64,000 nt of DNA from NCBI RefSeq assembly GCF_016907235.1, contig NZ_JAFBBO010000001.1:3596001-3660000 (forward strand). The letters are read 5' to 3'. Positions 1 through 7,340 of the stretch are shown here, one piece after another (positions within the stretch are counted from its first letter, which is position 1; each line of letters starts with the position of its first letter). This DNA is from Oerskovia jenensis. Lineage in GTDB: Bacteria > Actinomycetota > Actinomycetes > Actinomycetales > Cellulomonadaceae. The notes beneath the pieces were generated by a model, which saw nothing but the letters and a program-made list of their open reading frames with translations, was not told the DNA's origin and did not search any database. Position numbers and translations under genes: made by a program.

Positions 1-798
1 GGCGCGCTGGGCGCGGCGACGACCGTGGGCCACGTGGCCGCGGGCGCCGTGATCGCGCTGTTCTGCACGTTCTTCTTCCTGCTCGACGGCCGGACCATCT
101 GGTCCTGGTGCGTGGGCCTGTTCCCGGCGCGCTCGCGCGACACGATCCACCAGGCGGGGCGTCGCGGCATCGTCACGCTGTCCGCCTACACGCGGACCCA
201 GATCCTCGTGGCGCTCGTCGACGCGGTCGGTATCGGTGTCGGTGCGGCGTTCTTCGTGCCGTCGCTCGCGCTGCCCCTCGGCATCCTGGTGTTCGTCGGT
301 TCGTTCATCCCGATCGTGGGTGCGGTCGTGACGGGGGCCGTCGCGGTGCTCGTGGTCCTGGTCGCGAACGGGTGGGTCGCGGCGCTCATCATGCTGGGCA
401 TCGTGCTCGCGGTCCAGCAGATCGAGAGCCACGCGCTCCAGCCGTTCCTCATGGGCCACGCGGTCTCGCTGCACCCGGTCGCGGTGCTGCTCGTGGTCGC
501 GGCGGGCGGGTTCGCGGCGGGCATCGTCGGCGCGCTGTTCGCGGTGCCGCTCGCCGCCCTGATCAACACCGTGGTCCTGTACTTCAACGGGCACGACAAG
601 TTCCCCGACCTCGGCACCGACGACACCCTCGTGATCCGCGGCAAGCCCGCGCTCCCGGTCATGGTCCGGCGTGCCGAGGAGGACCTCGCCGACGACGAGA
701 AGGCGCCCGCGCCCGCGCGCCCCGCCGGGCGCAGGGCCACGCGCCGTGGGGGAGCGCCGTCGTCGGGCAGCGGGACGAGCGCGGGCGGGGACGCGTGA
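1..798 (+). CDS. AI-2E family transporter, C-terminal part (cut by window start)
   Basis: The frame is open from the first base, so the N-terminus lies outside the window and about 265 residues are visible. They hold several hydrophobic helices separated by short loops, with the late-family pattern of Gly/Pro-rich helices, an IESHALQPFLMG-like stretch and an LHPVAVLLVV helix, typical of the AI-2E transporter family (UPF0118, PF01594). These are inner-membrane permeases with varied substrates, some proton- or sodium-coupled exporters; the name does not prove autoinducer-2 transport. The last 50 residues are a hydrophilic Ala/Gly/Arg-rich cytoplasmic tail. The stop TGA overlaps the GTG start of ilvA, so the two genes are probably cotranscribed. 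Substrate unknown. Confidence 0.85.
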   Translation, partial: GALGAATTVGHVAAGAVIALFCTFFFLLDGRTIWSWCVGLFPARSRDTIHQAGRRGIVTLSAYTRTQILVALVDAVGIGVGAAFFVPSLALPLGILVFVGSFIPIVGAVVTGAVAVLVVLVANGWVAALIMLGIVLAVQQIESHALQPFLMGHAVSLHPVAVLLVVAAGGFAAGIVGALFAVPLAALINTVVLYFNGHDKFPDLGTDDTLVIRGKPALPVMVRRAEEDLADDEKAPAPARPAGRRATRRGGAPSSGSGTSAGGDA

Positions 799-2015
799 GC
801 CTCGCTCGACCCGACGTGACGCTCGACAGCATCCGCGACGCCGCCCGCATGCTCGACGGCGTCGCCTACCGCACCCCGGTCCAGACGAGCCGCGCGATCA
901 GCCAGGTCGTGGGCGTGCCCGTGGTGCTCAAGTGCGAGAACCTCCAGCGCGCCGGGTCGTTCAAGATCCGCGGAGCGTACATCCGTATGGCGCGGCTCTC
1001 GGCCGAGGAGAAGGCGCGCGGCGTCGTCGCGGCCAGCGCCGGGAACCACGCCCAGGGGGTCGCGTTCGCGGCGGGCCTGCTCGGGATCCAGGCCGTCGTC
1101 TACATGCCGGTCGACGCCGCGCTGCCCAAGGTCGCCGCGACCCGCGAGTACGGGGCCGAGGTGCGCCTGGTGGGCGTCGACGTCGACGAGACGCTCGCGG
1201 CCGCCAAGGCCGAGGCCGAGCGCACGGGCGCGGTGTTCATCCACCCGTTCGACCACCCCGACGTCGTCGCGGGCCAGGGCACGATCGCGCTCGAGATCCT
1301 CGAGCAGGTGCCCGACGTCCGCACGGTCGTCATGCCGCTCGGCGGCGGTGGGCTGGTCGCGGGGGTCGCGGCGGCCATGGCCGAGGTCGCGCCGCACGTC
1401 AAGGTCGTGGGGGTCCAGGCCGCGCGCGCGGCGGCCTACCCGGGCTCGCTCGCTGCAGGCGTCCCGACGACGTCGCTCGCCCGCTCGACCATGGCCGACG
1501 GCATCGCGGTGGGCACCCCGGGCCCGGTGCCGTTCTCGATCGTGTCCGCGCTCGGTGCCGAGGTCCGCACCGTGACCGAGGACGAGCTCTCACGCGCGCT
1601 CCTGATGATCACCGAGCGGGCCAAGCTCGTCGTCGAGCCGGCGGGGGCCGCGGGGGTCGCGGCGCTGCTCGCCGACCCGACCGGGTGGGAGGGCCCGGTC
1701 GTGGTGATCCTGTCCGGGGGCAACATCGACCCCCTGGTGCTGCTGCGGGTGCTGCGGCACGGGCTCGCGGCCGCGGGCCGGTACATGCAGATGCAGGTGC
1801 TGCTCGACGACCGGCCCGGTGCTCTGGCACAGATGCTCGACGTCATCGCGGGCGTCGGCGGCTCGATCATGCACATCGACCACGACCGCACCGACGTGCA
1901 CCTCGCGATCGGTGAGGCGTGGGTACGCATGCAGGTCGAGACCAAGGGGCAGGAGCACTGCGAGGCGCTCGTCGCGCAGCTCCGCGGCGCGGGGTACCGG
2001 GTCCTGACGGGCTGA
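795..2015 (+). CDS. ilvA: threonine ammonia-lyase (threonine dehydratase)
   Basis: A 406-residue PLP-dependent fold-II enzyme that deaminates L-threonine to 2-oxobutyrate, the entry to isoleucine synthesis or threonine breakdown. The PLP lysine is K57 in GSFKIRG, SAGNHAQG follows, and the phosphate-binding glycine loop PLGGGGLVAG lies near residue 180. The last 70 residues (QMQVLLDDRPGALAQMLDVIA) form one ACT domain. A single ACT domain and this length fit the shorter class of threonine deaminases rather than the two-domain E. coli IlvA. The GTG start at 795 is chosen because it overlaps the upstream stop (GTGA) and begins just before the conserved region; the frame stays open upstream but that part is a shadow of the transporter gene. 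Whether the role is biosynthetic or catabolic cannot be read from sequence. Confidence 0.92.
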   Translation: MSLARPDVTLDSIRDAARMLDGVAYRTPVQTSRAISQVVGVPVVLKCENLQRAGSFKIRGAYIRMARLSAEEKARGVVAASAGNHAQGVAFAAGLLGIQAVVYMPVDAALPKVAATREYGAEVRLVGVDVDETLAAAKAEAERTGAVFIHPFDHPDVVAGQGTIALEILEQVPDVRTVVMPLGGGGLVAGVAAAMAEVAPHVKVVGVQAARAAAYPGSLAAGVPTTSLARSTMADGIAVGTPGPVPFSIVSALGAEVRTVTEDELSRALLMITERAKLVVEPAGAAGVAALLADPTGWEGPVVVILSGGNIDPLVLLRVLRHGLAAAGRYMQMQVLLDDRPGALAQMLDVIAGVGGSIMHIDHDRTDVHLAIGEAWVRMQVETKGQEHCEALVAQLRGAGYRVLTG

Positions 2016-2054
2016 GGAGACTGCTCGTCGCAGGAGTCGGCGGGCGATGCGCGG

Positions 2055-2122
2055 CGACGGCGAGAAGCGGCCACCTGGGGTCCGGGTGCCGCCTCGACCC
2101 AGGTGGCCGCATCTCGACGTCG
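2055..2122. repeat. imperfect long palindrome, copy 1 of type C
   Basis: Arms 2055-2082 and 2096-2122 pair over about 25 of 27 positions around a 13-nt loop. The left arm differs from the left arm of the perfect palindrome at 3305-3332 at only 3 of 28 positions, so these are two copies of one element, about 1.25 kb apart, on either side of the gene at 2225-3208. It lies just after ilvA and could also act as a transcription terminator, though no T-tract follows. Confidence 0.75.
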
Positions 2123-2224
2123 CGCGCGTGTCCCCGGACCAGGGGTACCCGCACCACGCGGCGGTCACGGTGCCCGAGGACACGCCGGCGCCCACACTCC
2201 CGAGGCGAGCACCGCCGTCGGGCA

Positions 2225-3208
2225 TCACCCCCGGGCCACGACGATGCGGGGGCGTACCGAGGCGTCGGGAGCGTCCGCGAGCCGGCGCGGGTCCACGCCC
2301 TGGTCCCCGAAGGCGGTGAGCAGTCGACCGCAGGTCGCGTCCCACGCCGTGAGGACGTCCTGGGAGTAGAGGACGACCACCCGCCACCCCAGGCGTTCCA
2401 TGTTCTCCCGCCGAGCGACGTCGCTGCGCATCTGATGCTGGGACGCGTAGTGGTGGGCGCCGTCGTACTCGATCGCGATGCGAGCCTGGGGCCAGCACAG
2501 GTCCGGTCGCGCGACCCACTGGTCCTCGGCGAAGAGATCGGCCCCGACCACGGGACAGGGGAAGCCCGAAGCGGTCAGCAGGAGTCTGACCCGCGACTCC
2601 ATGGGCGAGTCGACGAACGTCCGGGCGGCGGCTAGCGCGTCCTGCAGGACCCGCCGCCCTCGTCCACCGACGAACCAGTCCACGGCGCGCTCGAGCTCGC
2701 TCCGAGGAGTCGGCGGGGAACGCAGGGCGAGGACCGCGTCGGTCAGGACCACGAGGTCGTCGGCGGTCAGGATCGCGCCGCCGCCGGAGCCGGTCTGGCT
2801 GCCGAGATCGAGCCAGGTCCTGGCAGGCAGCGTGACGGGGAGCCGGCGGTGCAGGAACGTGTGCTTCGTGGGTAGTCCTGAGTGCCCGACGAGCAGCGCT
2901 GCCTCCCGCGGGCGCATCCTGGAGGTGCTCGAGACGTGCAGCCTCGCGGCCGGTCGATGGTTGCTCGGCAGGGGAAGGTCCAGGAGCGCGGCCGCCGTCA
3001 CGTGCGAGAACGCGTCCCCCGGTCGGAAGGTCAGGGCCACCGCCCGGCAGAGCGCGTCGAGGTCGTGCGCCGAGGCCGCCGCCATGCGGACCCCGCGCAG
3101 GGGCGTGTGCAGCACCGGGTTGCGGAGCTGGTCGGGCGTGCAGCCTGCCGCTAGGGCGTCGGCCACGAGGAACGGGGTGGGCGGGAGCCGGACGAGGGCG
3201 CTGGGCAC
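2225..3208 (-). CDS. AbiEi-like / DUF559 endonuclease-fold protein
   Basis: A 327-residue protein of a type common in Actinobacteria. The first two thirds resemble the AbiEi antitoxin-like winged-helix region (MRPREAALLVGHSGLPTKHTF, LPARTWLDLG). The last third, from about residue 205, looks like the DUF559/Vsr-like PD-(D/E)xK fold: an ESR helix, then PDLCWPQARIAIEYDG with the acidic pair, then a helix and MERLGWRVVVLYSQD. No partner AbiEii toxin lies beside it, so it is a solitary gene; such proteins are annotated as type IV toxin-antitoxin or DUF559 proteins without proven function. It is bracketed by two related palindromes and followed upstream by a minisatellite, which hints at an accessory module. 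The ATG at 3208 is the natural start. Confidence 0.75.
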   Translation of the reverse strand: MPSALVRLPPTPFLVADALAAGCTPDQLRNPVLHTPLRGVRMAAASAHDLDALCRAVALTFRPGDAFSHVTAAALLDLPLPSNHRPAARLHVSSTSRMRPREAALLVGHSGLPTKHTFLHRRLPVTLPARTWLDLGSQTGSGGGAILTADDLVVLTDAVLALRSPPTPRSELERAVDWFVGGRGRRVLQDALAAARTFVDSPMESRVRLLLTASGFPCPVVGADLFAEDQWVARPDLCWPQARIAIEYDGAHHYASQHQMRSDVARRENMERLGWRVVVLYSQDVLTAWDATCGRLLTAFGDQGVDPRRLADAPDASVRPRIVVARG

Positions 3209-3304
3209 GCGGAGAGGTTCGCAGATGCCGGCGGCGCTGTGGGGCGAGTGGCGCGGTCTGTGGACAACCGGTCGACCAGGGCTGCCGGGGATGGAGGTGA
3301 GTGG

Positions 3305-3373
3305 CGACGTCGAGATGCGGCCAACTGGGGTCCAGGCACTGTCTCGACCCCAGTTGGCCGCATCTCGACGTCG
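3305..3373. repeat. perfect 28-bp inverted repeat, copy 2 of type C
   Basis: Arms 3305-3332 and 3346-3373 are perfect reverse complements over 28 bp with a 13-nt loop. It is closely related to the palindrome at 2055-2122. It lies about 100 bp upstream of the start of the AbiEi/DUF559 gene and immediately before the 23-bp tandem repeat. Such a perfect arm suggests recent origin or active maintenance. Confidence 0.9.
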
Positions 3374-3374
3374 G

Positions 3375-3482
3375 GCCGGCGGACCCGGCCGCTGCCAGCC
3401 GGCGGACCCGGCCGCTGCCAGCCGGCGGACCCGGCCGCTGCCAGCCGGCGGACCCGGCCGCCGCCAGCCGGCGGACCCGGCA
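3375..3482. repeat. 23-bp minisatellite, four full copies plus a partial
   Basis: Units at 3375-3397, 3398-3420, 3421-3443 and 3444-3466 are 23 bp each; the first three are identical and the fourth has one change. A 16-bp partial unit follows, and degenerate copies of its core reappear near 3503-3517. All reading frames through it are open only because of the repeat. Copy number is likely to vary between strains. Confidence 0.9.
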
Positions 3483-3528
3483 GGCGGCCCAGGCAGCCCG
3501 GGCCGGCGGACCCGGCAGGCGCACCCCC

Positions 3529-3578
3529 GGACGCACGCAGGCCCGGGAACCCTGAGGTTCCCGGGCCTGCGTGCGTCC
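3529..3578 (-). terminator. strong hairpin terminator after greA
   Basis: A perfect 23-bp stem (3529-3551 with 3556-3578) and a 4-nt loop (CTGA), 64 bp beyond the greA stop codon. No T-rich tract follows, as is usual for high-GC actinobacterial terminators. Confidence 0.8.
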
Positions 3579-3642
3579 CTGCGCCGTGGGGAGCCACCGT
3601 CGGTGGTGGCCCCTGGTGCTCAGGGTCGGGACAGCGGGCGCG

Positions 3643-4125
3643 TCACGCCTGGAACGGCTTGGCCGCCAGGATCTCGACCGCGATCTGGTTCCCGTTGGGG
3701 GCCGCGTACGCGACCTTGTCGCCGATCGAGGTGCCGTTGATGGCCTCGCCGAGCGGGGACGTCGGGGAGTAGACGCGGATGTCCGTGCCGCCGGCGATCT
3801 CGCGTGAACCGAGCAGGAAGGACATCTCCTCGCCGGCCACGAGCGCGGTGACGACCATGCCGGGCTCGACCTTGCCGTCGTCCGGCGGAGTGCCGATCTG
3901 CACGTTGCGGAGCTTCGCGGTCAGCTCGCGGATGCGCGCCTCGTTCTTGGCCTGCTCCTCGCGGGCGGCGTGGTAGCCGCCGTTCTCCTTGAGGTCACCC
4001 TCGTCGCGGGCAGCGGCGATGCGCTCGGCGATGTCGGTGCGGCCGGCACCGGACAGGTGAGCCAACTCGGCCTGAAGCCTGTCGTGTGCCTCCTGGGTCA
4101 GCCAGGTGACGCTGGTCTCGGTCAC
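3643..4125 (-). CDS. greA: transcription elongation factor GreA
   Basis: A 160-residue protein that rescues backtracked RNA polymerase by stimulating cleavage of the nascent RNA. The N-terminal half is a coiled coil with WLTQEAHDRLQAELAHL and, at its tip, RDEGDLKENGGYHAAREEQ, which contains the acidic pair that enters the polymerase secondary channel. The C-terminal half (GTPPDDGKVEPGMVV to SPLGEAINGTSIGDKVAY) is the FKBP-like domain. The GTG at 4125 is chosen because an AAGGAG ribosome-binding site lies 7-8 nt upstream; the open frame extends further but without family similarity. The neighbour order greA, DUF4307, mca is conserved in mycobacteria (Rv1080c-Rv1082). Confidence 0.96.
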   Translation of the reverse strand: MTETSVTWLTQEAHDRLQAELAHLSGAGRTDIAERIAAARDEGDLKENGGYHAAREEQAKNEARIRELTAKLRNVQIGTPPDDGKVEPGMVVTALVAGEEMSFLLGSREIAGGTDIRVYSPTSPLGEAINGTSIGDKVAYAAPNGNQIAVEILAAKPFQA

Positions 4126-4446
4126 GGTTCGCTCCTTCCTTTCCTTGCGTTCCGGCGGTCGACGTCGGTGGACGTGACCGCACAGGGTGAGGCAGTGGGT
4201 GCGGGTGAGAGCGACTCCGCTGCCTGCCCGGGGTGGTGACGTCGGCCGGTCGCCGACGCCGCGTGGCGGGTTTCGCTGGACCTGATTGCTTCTGGGGCAG
4301 CGTGAATCCCTCAGGATACCAAATGTCCGCTGCATCACACCGCCCCTGCCCCGTGCGGCCTCGGGGTCCCGGGGAAGGGCGACGGTGGTCGGCGCGTGAT
4401 CCTGGTCCCGGACGCTGCCCGCGGCTCGGCCGTCGGGCGAGCGGCG
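4126..4446 (-). promoter_or_regulatory. greA promoter and long leader
   Basis: A 321-bp gap between the DUF4307 stop and greA. On the minus strand a -10 candidate TATCCT lies at 4318-4313, which would give a 5' leader of about 180 nt. No convincing -35 box is seen. The 11-mer CGGACATTTGG just upstream of this -10 recurs in the region before the alkaline phosphatase (near 10545). Nothing else is recognised here. Confidence 0.4.
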
Positions 4447-4938
4447 TCAGGGCAGGGCGCGGCAGCTCTCGACGATCCCCGTCGTCGCGAGCTCGGACGT
4501 CGCGACGCTCACGGTGTAGCGCCCCTCGAGCTGGTCGCTCGGCCCGACGACGACGTCGACCGTCCCGACCTGCGCGTAGCTCTCGGCGAGCGCGTCGATC
4601 GTGCACTCGGCCTGGGTGCCCGGCTCCATCGAGACCTGGAAGGTCACGTCGATCTGCTCGGAGTCGACGACCTTGAACCCGAAGTCGTCGTAGCGCACGG
4701 GGGTCGACGCCTGCCCGAGCCCGATCCAGATCGTGATCCCGACCCCGACGACCGCCGCGGCGACGATGCCCGCGATCGTGAGGCGTCGGCGCGCGGCCGT
4801 CGGCGCGGGCCCGTAGCGGCCCACCGGCGGCTGCAGGCCAGGGGTCTGCGGCGCGAGCCCGATCGGGTTCTCGTGCTCGTCGAGCGCGTCGGGGCCGACC
4901 TGCGGGGATGTTCCCGACGGGGGAGTGCTGTTCGTCAT
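4447..4938 (-). CDS. DUF4307 domain membrane protein
   Basis: A 163-residue protein: a Pro-rich cytoplasmic N-terminus, one transmembrane helix (LTIAGIVAAAVVGVGITIWIGLG, near residues 52-74) and a C-terminal extracytoplasmic domain (PVRYDDFGFKVVDSEQIDVTFQVSMEPGTQ) that matches the actinobacterial family DUF4307. Function is unknown. Its place between greA and the divergent mca is the same as Rv1081c in Mycobacterium. The ATG at 4938 is used; an alternative start about 15 codons upstream (MSHEQVVHP) would overlap the palindrome in the divergent promoter region. Neither start has a strong ribosome-binding site. Confidence 0.8.
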   Translation of the reverse strand: MTNSTPPSGTSPQVGPDALDEHENPIGLAPQTPGLQPPVGRYGPAPTAARRRLTIAGIVAAAVVGVGITIWIGLGQASTPVRYDDFGFKVVDSEQIDVTFQVSMEPGTQAECTIDALAESYAQVGTVDVVVGPSDQLEGRYTVSVATSELATTGIVESCRALP

Positions 4939-4979
4939 GGTGAATCGAGGTCCAGGGGTTGGGTGGACTACCTGCTCAT

Positions 4980-4995
4980 GAGACATCATTGTCTC
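4980..4995. promoter_or_regulatory. palindrome in the DUF4307/mca divergent region
   Basis: GAGACA-TCAT-TGTCTC, a perfect 6-4-6 inverted repeat in the 94 bp between the two divergent genes. Candidate operator; the cognate regulator is not identifiable from the window. Confidence 0.35.
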
Positions 4996-5032
4996 TGAAC
5001 TTCTTCGCCCCGGAGTACCCCCTGGAGGACCT

Positions 5033-5974
5033 GTGACCGAATCGACGGCGCGCCCGAGCACGGTATCGGCGCCCGGGACGGTCGACGGCGCACCGCTGCG
5101 CCTCCTGGCCGTCCACGCGCACCCTGACGACGAGTCGAGCAAGGGGGCTGCGACGTCGGCCCGCTATGCCGCGGAGGGCGTCGAGGTGCTCGTCGTGAGC
5201 TGCACCGGTGGTGAGCGCGGCGACGTGCTCAACCCGAGCTTCGGCGAGCTCCCCGCGACCCCCGAGGGCATGGCCGAGCTGCGGCGCGCGGAGATGGCCG
5301 CAGCGGCCAAGGCGCTCGGTGTGAGCCACCGCTGGTTGGGCTTCGTCGACTCGGGGCTGCCCGAGGGCGACCCGCTGCCCCCGCTGCCCGAGGGCTGCTT
5401 CGCGCTCGTCCCGCTCGAGGAGGCCGCGGCGCCGCTCGTCGAGCTGGTCCGCGAGTTCCGTCCGCACGTCATCACGACGTACGACCCGAGCGGCGGCTAC
5501 CCGCACCCGGACCACATCATGTGCCACAAGGTCGCGTTCGAGGCGTTCCATGCCGCGGGGGACCCCGAGCGCTACCGGGTCGAGGGCGGCGCACCCGCGT
5601 GGGAACCCCTCAAGCTGTACTACAACCACGACTTCTCGATGAACCGCATCCGCACGATCCACGAGGCCGTGGTGGACGCCGGTCTCGAGTCGCCCTTCAG
5701 CGACTGGGTCGAGTCGCGGGCCGCGCGCGAGATCCCCGAGCGCGAGGTCACGACGCGCGTCGAGGTCGCGCCGTACTTCCCGCAGCGCGACGCGGCGCTC
5801 ATCGCGCACGCGACGCAGATCGACCCCGAGGGCTTCTTCTTCGCGATCCCCCGCGACCTCGAGGCCGACGTGTGGCCCTTCGAGGAGTTCGAGCTCGCCG
5901 AGTCGCGCGTCCCCACCACGCTTCCGGAGAGCGACCTGTTCGCCGGTATCCGCACCGAGGAAGGCCACGCATGA
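5033..5974 (+). CDS. mca: mycothiol S-conjugate amidase
   Basis: A 313-residue zinc amidase of the LmbE/GlcNAc-deacetylase family. It cleaves mycothiol-toxin conjugates to a mercapturic acid, which is exported, and GlcN-Ins, which is recycled. The zinc-binding AHPDDE motif is at residues 29-34 and the second site is in YDPSGGYPHPDHIMCH; the long C-terminal part with YYNHDFSMNRIRTIHEAV and FPQRDAALIAHATQIDPEGFFFAIPRDL is typical of Mca rather than the related deacetylase MshB. The GTG start follows a GGAGG box. It shows the organism makes mycothiol. The stop overlaps the next start (ATGA), so the small membrane protein downstream is in the same operon. Confidence 0.94.
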   Translation: MTESTARPSTVSAPGTVDGAPLRLLAVHAHPDDESSKGAATSARYAAEGVEVLVVSCTGGERGDVLNPSFGELPATPEGMAELRRAEMAAAAKALGVSHRWLGFVDSGLPEGDPLPPLPEGCFALVPLEEAAAPLVELVREFRPHVITTYDPSGGYPHPDHIMCHKVAFEAFHAAGDPERYRVEGGAPAWEPLKLYYNHDFSMNRIRTIHEAVVDAGLESPFSDWVESRAAREIPEREVTTRVEVAPYFPQRDAALIAHATQIDPEGFFFAIPRDLEADVWPFEEFELAESRVPTTLPESDLFAGIRTEEGHA

Positions 5975-6363
5975 GCCCGACGCCGCAGCTCGCGGTCGAT
6001 CTGTCGTCCCACCTCGCGGGAGGGCCCGGCTGGGCCACCGGCGTGACGGCCGAGACGACACCGTCCCCTGCGCCGACGGGCGGTGACCTCCGCCCGGGCC
6101 TCGAGCCGACGGACGTGTCTCCCGGCCTGCCGGGCTTCCTCACGATCTTCGCGGTCGCACTCGCGTGCGTCGCGCTGTTCGTGTCGATGAACAAGCAGCT
6201 CCGCAAGGTCCGGCACGACGAGCGCTCGGGCCGGCCCGGCAACGGTGGCGGGGCGGGGGGCTCCTCGGACGGCGGCGGTTCGTCCGACGGCGGTTCGCGC
6301 TCGAACGACGGTCCGAGCGACTCGGGCAGCTCGGGCGGCGACTCCGGTGGCGGCGGCGACTGA
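5971..6363 (+). CDS. small single-pass membrane protein with Gly/Ser-rich tail
   Basis: A 130-residue protein starting at an ATG that overlaps the mca stop. It has a Pro/Thr-rich N-terminal segment, one transmembrane helix (GFLTIFAVALACVALFVSM, near residues 55-73), a basic stretch (NKQLRKVRHDER) that favours a cytoplasmic C-terminus, and a Gly/Ser/Asp-rich low-complexity tail. Position and form match Rv1083, the small protein after mca in mycobacteria. Function is unknown; the conserved coupling suggests a role linked to mycothiol detoxification or the membrane side of it. Confidence 0.8.
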   Translation: MSPTPQLAVDLSSHLAGGPGWATGVTAETTPSPAPTGGDLRPGLEPTDVSPGLPGFLTIFAVALACVALFVSMNKQLRKVRHDERSGRPGNGGGAGGSSDGGGSSDGGSRSNDGPSDSGSSGGDSGGGGD

Positions 6364-6364
6364 C

Positions 6365-7270
6365 ATGACGCGCACACCGCGTGGCCCGGTGCGCGTCACG
6401 ATCGGCCAGATCGAGGTCTCGAACGACCACGCGGCGAACCTGCTCGTGGTGCGCTCGGCCTTCACCGAGGCCCAGCGGCTCCAGGCCGACCTGCTGGTGC
6501 TCCCGGAGTACGCGTCGGGCTTCGACCCGCGCGGCGTGGGCGTCGAGCACGCCGAGCCGCTCGACGGTCCGTTCGTCACGACGCTCCAGCGCTGGGCGAG
6601 CGAGACCGGGGTCGCGGTGATCGCGGGCACGACGCTCCCGGGCGCGCACGTGGGCACGGGCCGGGACGCGGAGGCGTCCGGTGCGGCGCCCTCGACGAGC
6701 GCGCCGTCCCCCGCGGCGTCGCCCACCTCCCGGGCGGTCAACGCCGTCGTCGCGATCGACGGGGGTGGGCACCTGGTCGGGGTGTACCGCAAGGTGCATC
6801 TCTACGACGCGTTCGGGCACCGCGAGTCGGACCGGCTCGAGCCCGGACCCGTCGACGCGCCTCCCACGACGATGTCGGTCGGCGGCCTGACGTTCGGCGT
6901 CATGACCTGCTACGACCTGCGGTTCCCGGAGTCGGCCCGTCGCCTGGTCGATGCCGGCGCGGACGTCCTGGTCGTGCCGGCGGCCTGGGCCGCGGGCGAC
7001 CTCAAGGCCGACCACTGGCGCACGCTGGCCCGCGCCCGGGCGATCGAGAACACCTCGGTGGTGCTCGCGGTCGGGCAGGCAGGCAAGGGCGTGACCGGAC
7101 GGTCGCTGCTCGTGGGGCCCGACGGGCAGGTCGGGCTCGAGCTCGACGAGCGAGCGGGCCTGCGTACGGCCGACATCGACCCCGAGGCCCTGGCCGGGGT
7201 GCGCGCGGCGAACCCGTCGCTCGCGAACCGGCGCTACGCCGTCGTGCCCAAGGACCAGCAGCAACGCTGA
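6365..7270 (+). CDS. nitrilase-superfamily carbon-nitrogen hydrolase
   Basis: A 301-residue amidase of the nitrilase superfamily, which hydrolyses carbon-nitrogen bonds with a Glu-Lys-Cys triad. The triad is visible: E48 in LVLPEYASG, K143 in YRKVHLYD, C182 in MTCYDLRFPE. Between E48 and K143 is an Ala/Ser/Pro-rich insert (residues 101-123) that is not part of the core fold and is probably a surface loop. The start lies one base after the previous stop, so it belongs to the mca transcription unit. Natural substrate is unknown; deaminated glutathione or omega-amidase-like roles are possible for this branch. In mycobacteria this position holds a different gene (Rv1084). Confidence 0.88.
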   Translation: MTRTPRGPVRVTIGQIEVSNDHAANLLVVRSAFTEAQRLQADLLVLPEYASGFDPRGVGVEHAEPLDGPFVTTLQRWASETGVAVIAGTTLPGAHVGTGRDAEASGAAPSTSAPSPAASPTSRAVNAVVAIDGGGHLVGVYRKVHLYDAFGHRESDRLEPGPVDAPPTTMSVGGLTFGVMTCYDLRFPESARRLVDAGADVLVVPAAWAAGDLKADHWRTLARARAIENTSVVLAVGQAGKGVTGRSLLVGPDGQVGLELDERAGLRTADIDPEALAGVRAANPSLANRRYAVVPKDQQQR

Positions 7271-7327
7271 GTGCGGAGCACGTGTCGCAGATCGAGGCGA
7301 TCCGCGACACGTACCCCGCGCTCAGCG
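7265..7327. terminator. bidirectional palindrome, type A
   Basis: Arms 7265-7294 and 7298-7327 pair over 26 of 30 positions, the rest being possible G-U pairs, with a 3-nt loop. It overlaps the stop codon of the amidase gene and lies between two convergent genes. The outer arm carries the recurrent CGCTGAGTGCGGAG type sequence. Confidence 0.8.
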
Positions 7328-7340
7328 GATGCAGGAAGGC

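Larger units (their letters stand above)
3209..3642. other. 434-bp intergenic region between the AbiEi-like gene and greA
   Basis: Holds, in order, a short leader upstream of the minus-strand AbiEi-like gene, the perfect palindrome at 3305-3373, the minisatellite at 3375-3482 and the greA terminator at 3529-3578. Open frames across it translate the repeats on both strands and are not considered genes. Confidence 0.8.

Noticed and set aside
108-794. N-terminal extension of ilvA through the transporter gene
   Set aside because: The extra residues are an Arg-rich shadow of the transporter; the enzyme begins at the GTG overlapping the transporter stop.
3375-3482. CRISPR-like array
   Set aside because: The 23-bp units are contiguous without unique spacers and no cas gene is nearby.
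3239-3772. Open frames on both strands through the minisatellite and palindrome
   Set aside because: The translations are the repeat read in different frames (Gly/Pro/Arg runs) without start signals or family similarity.
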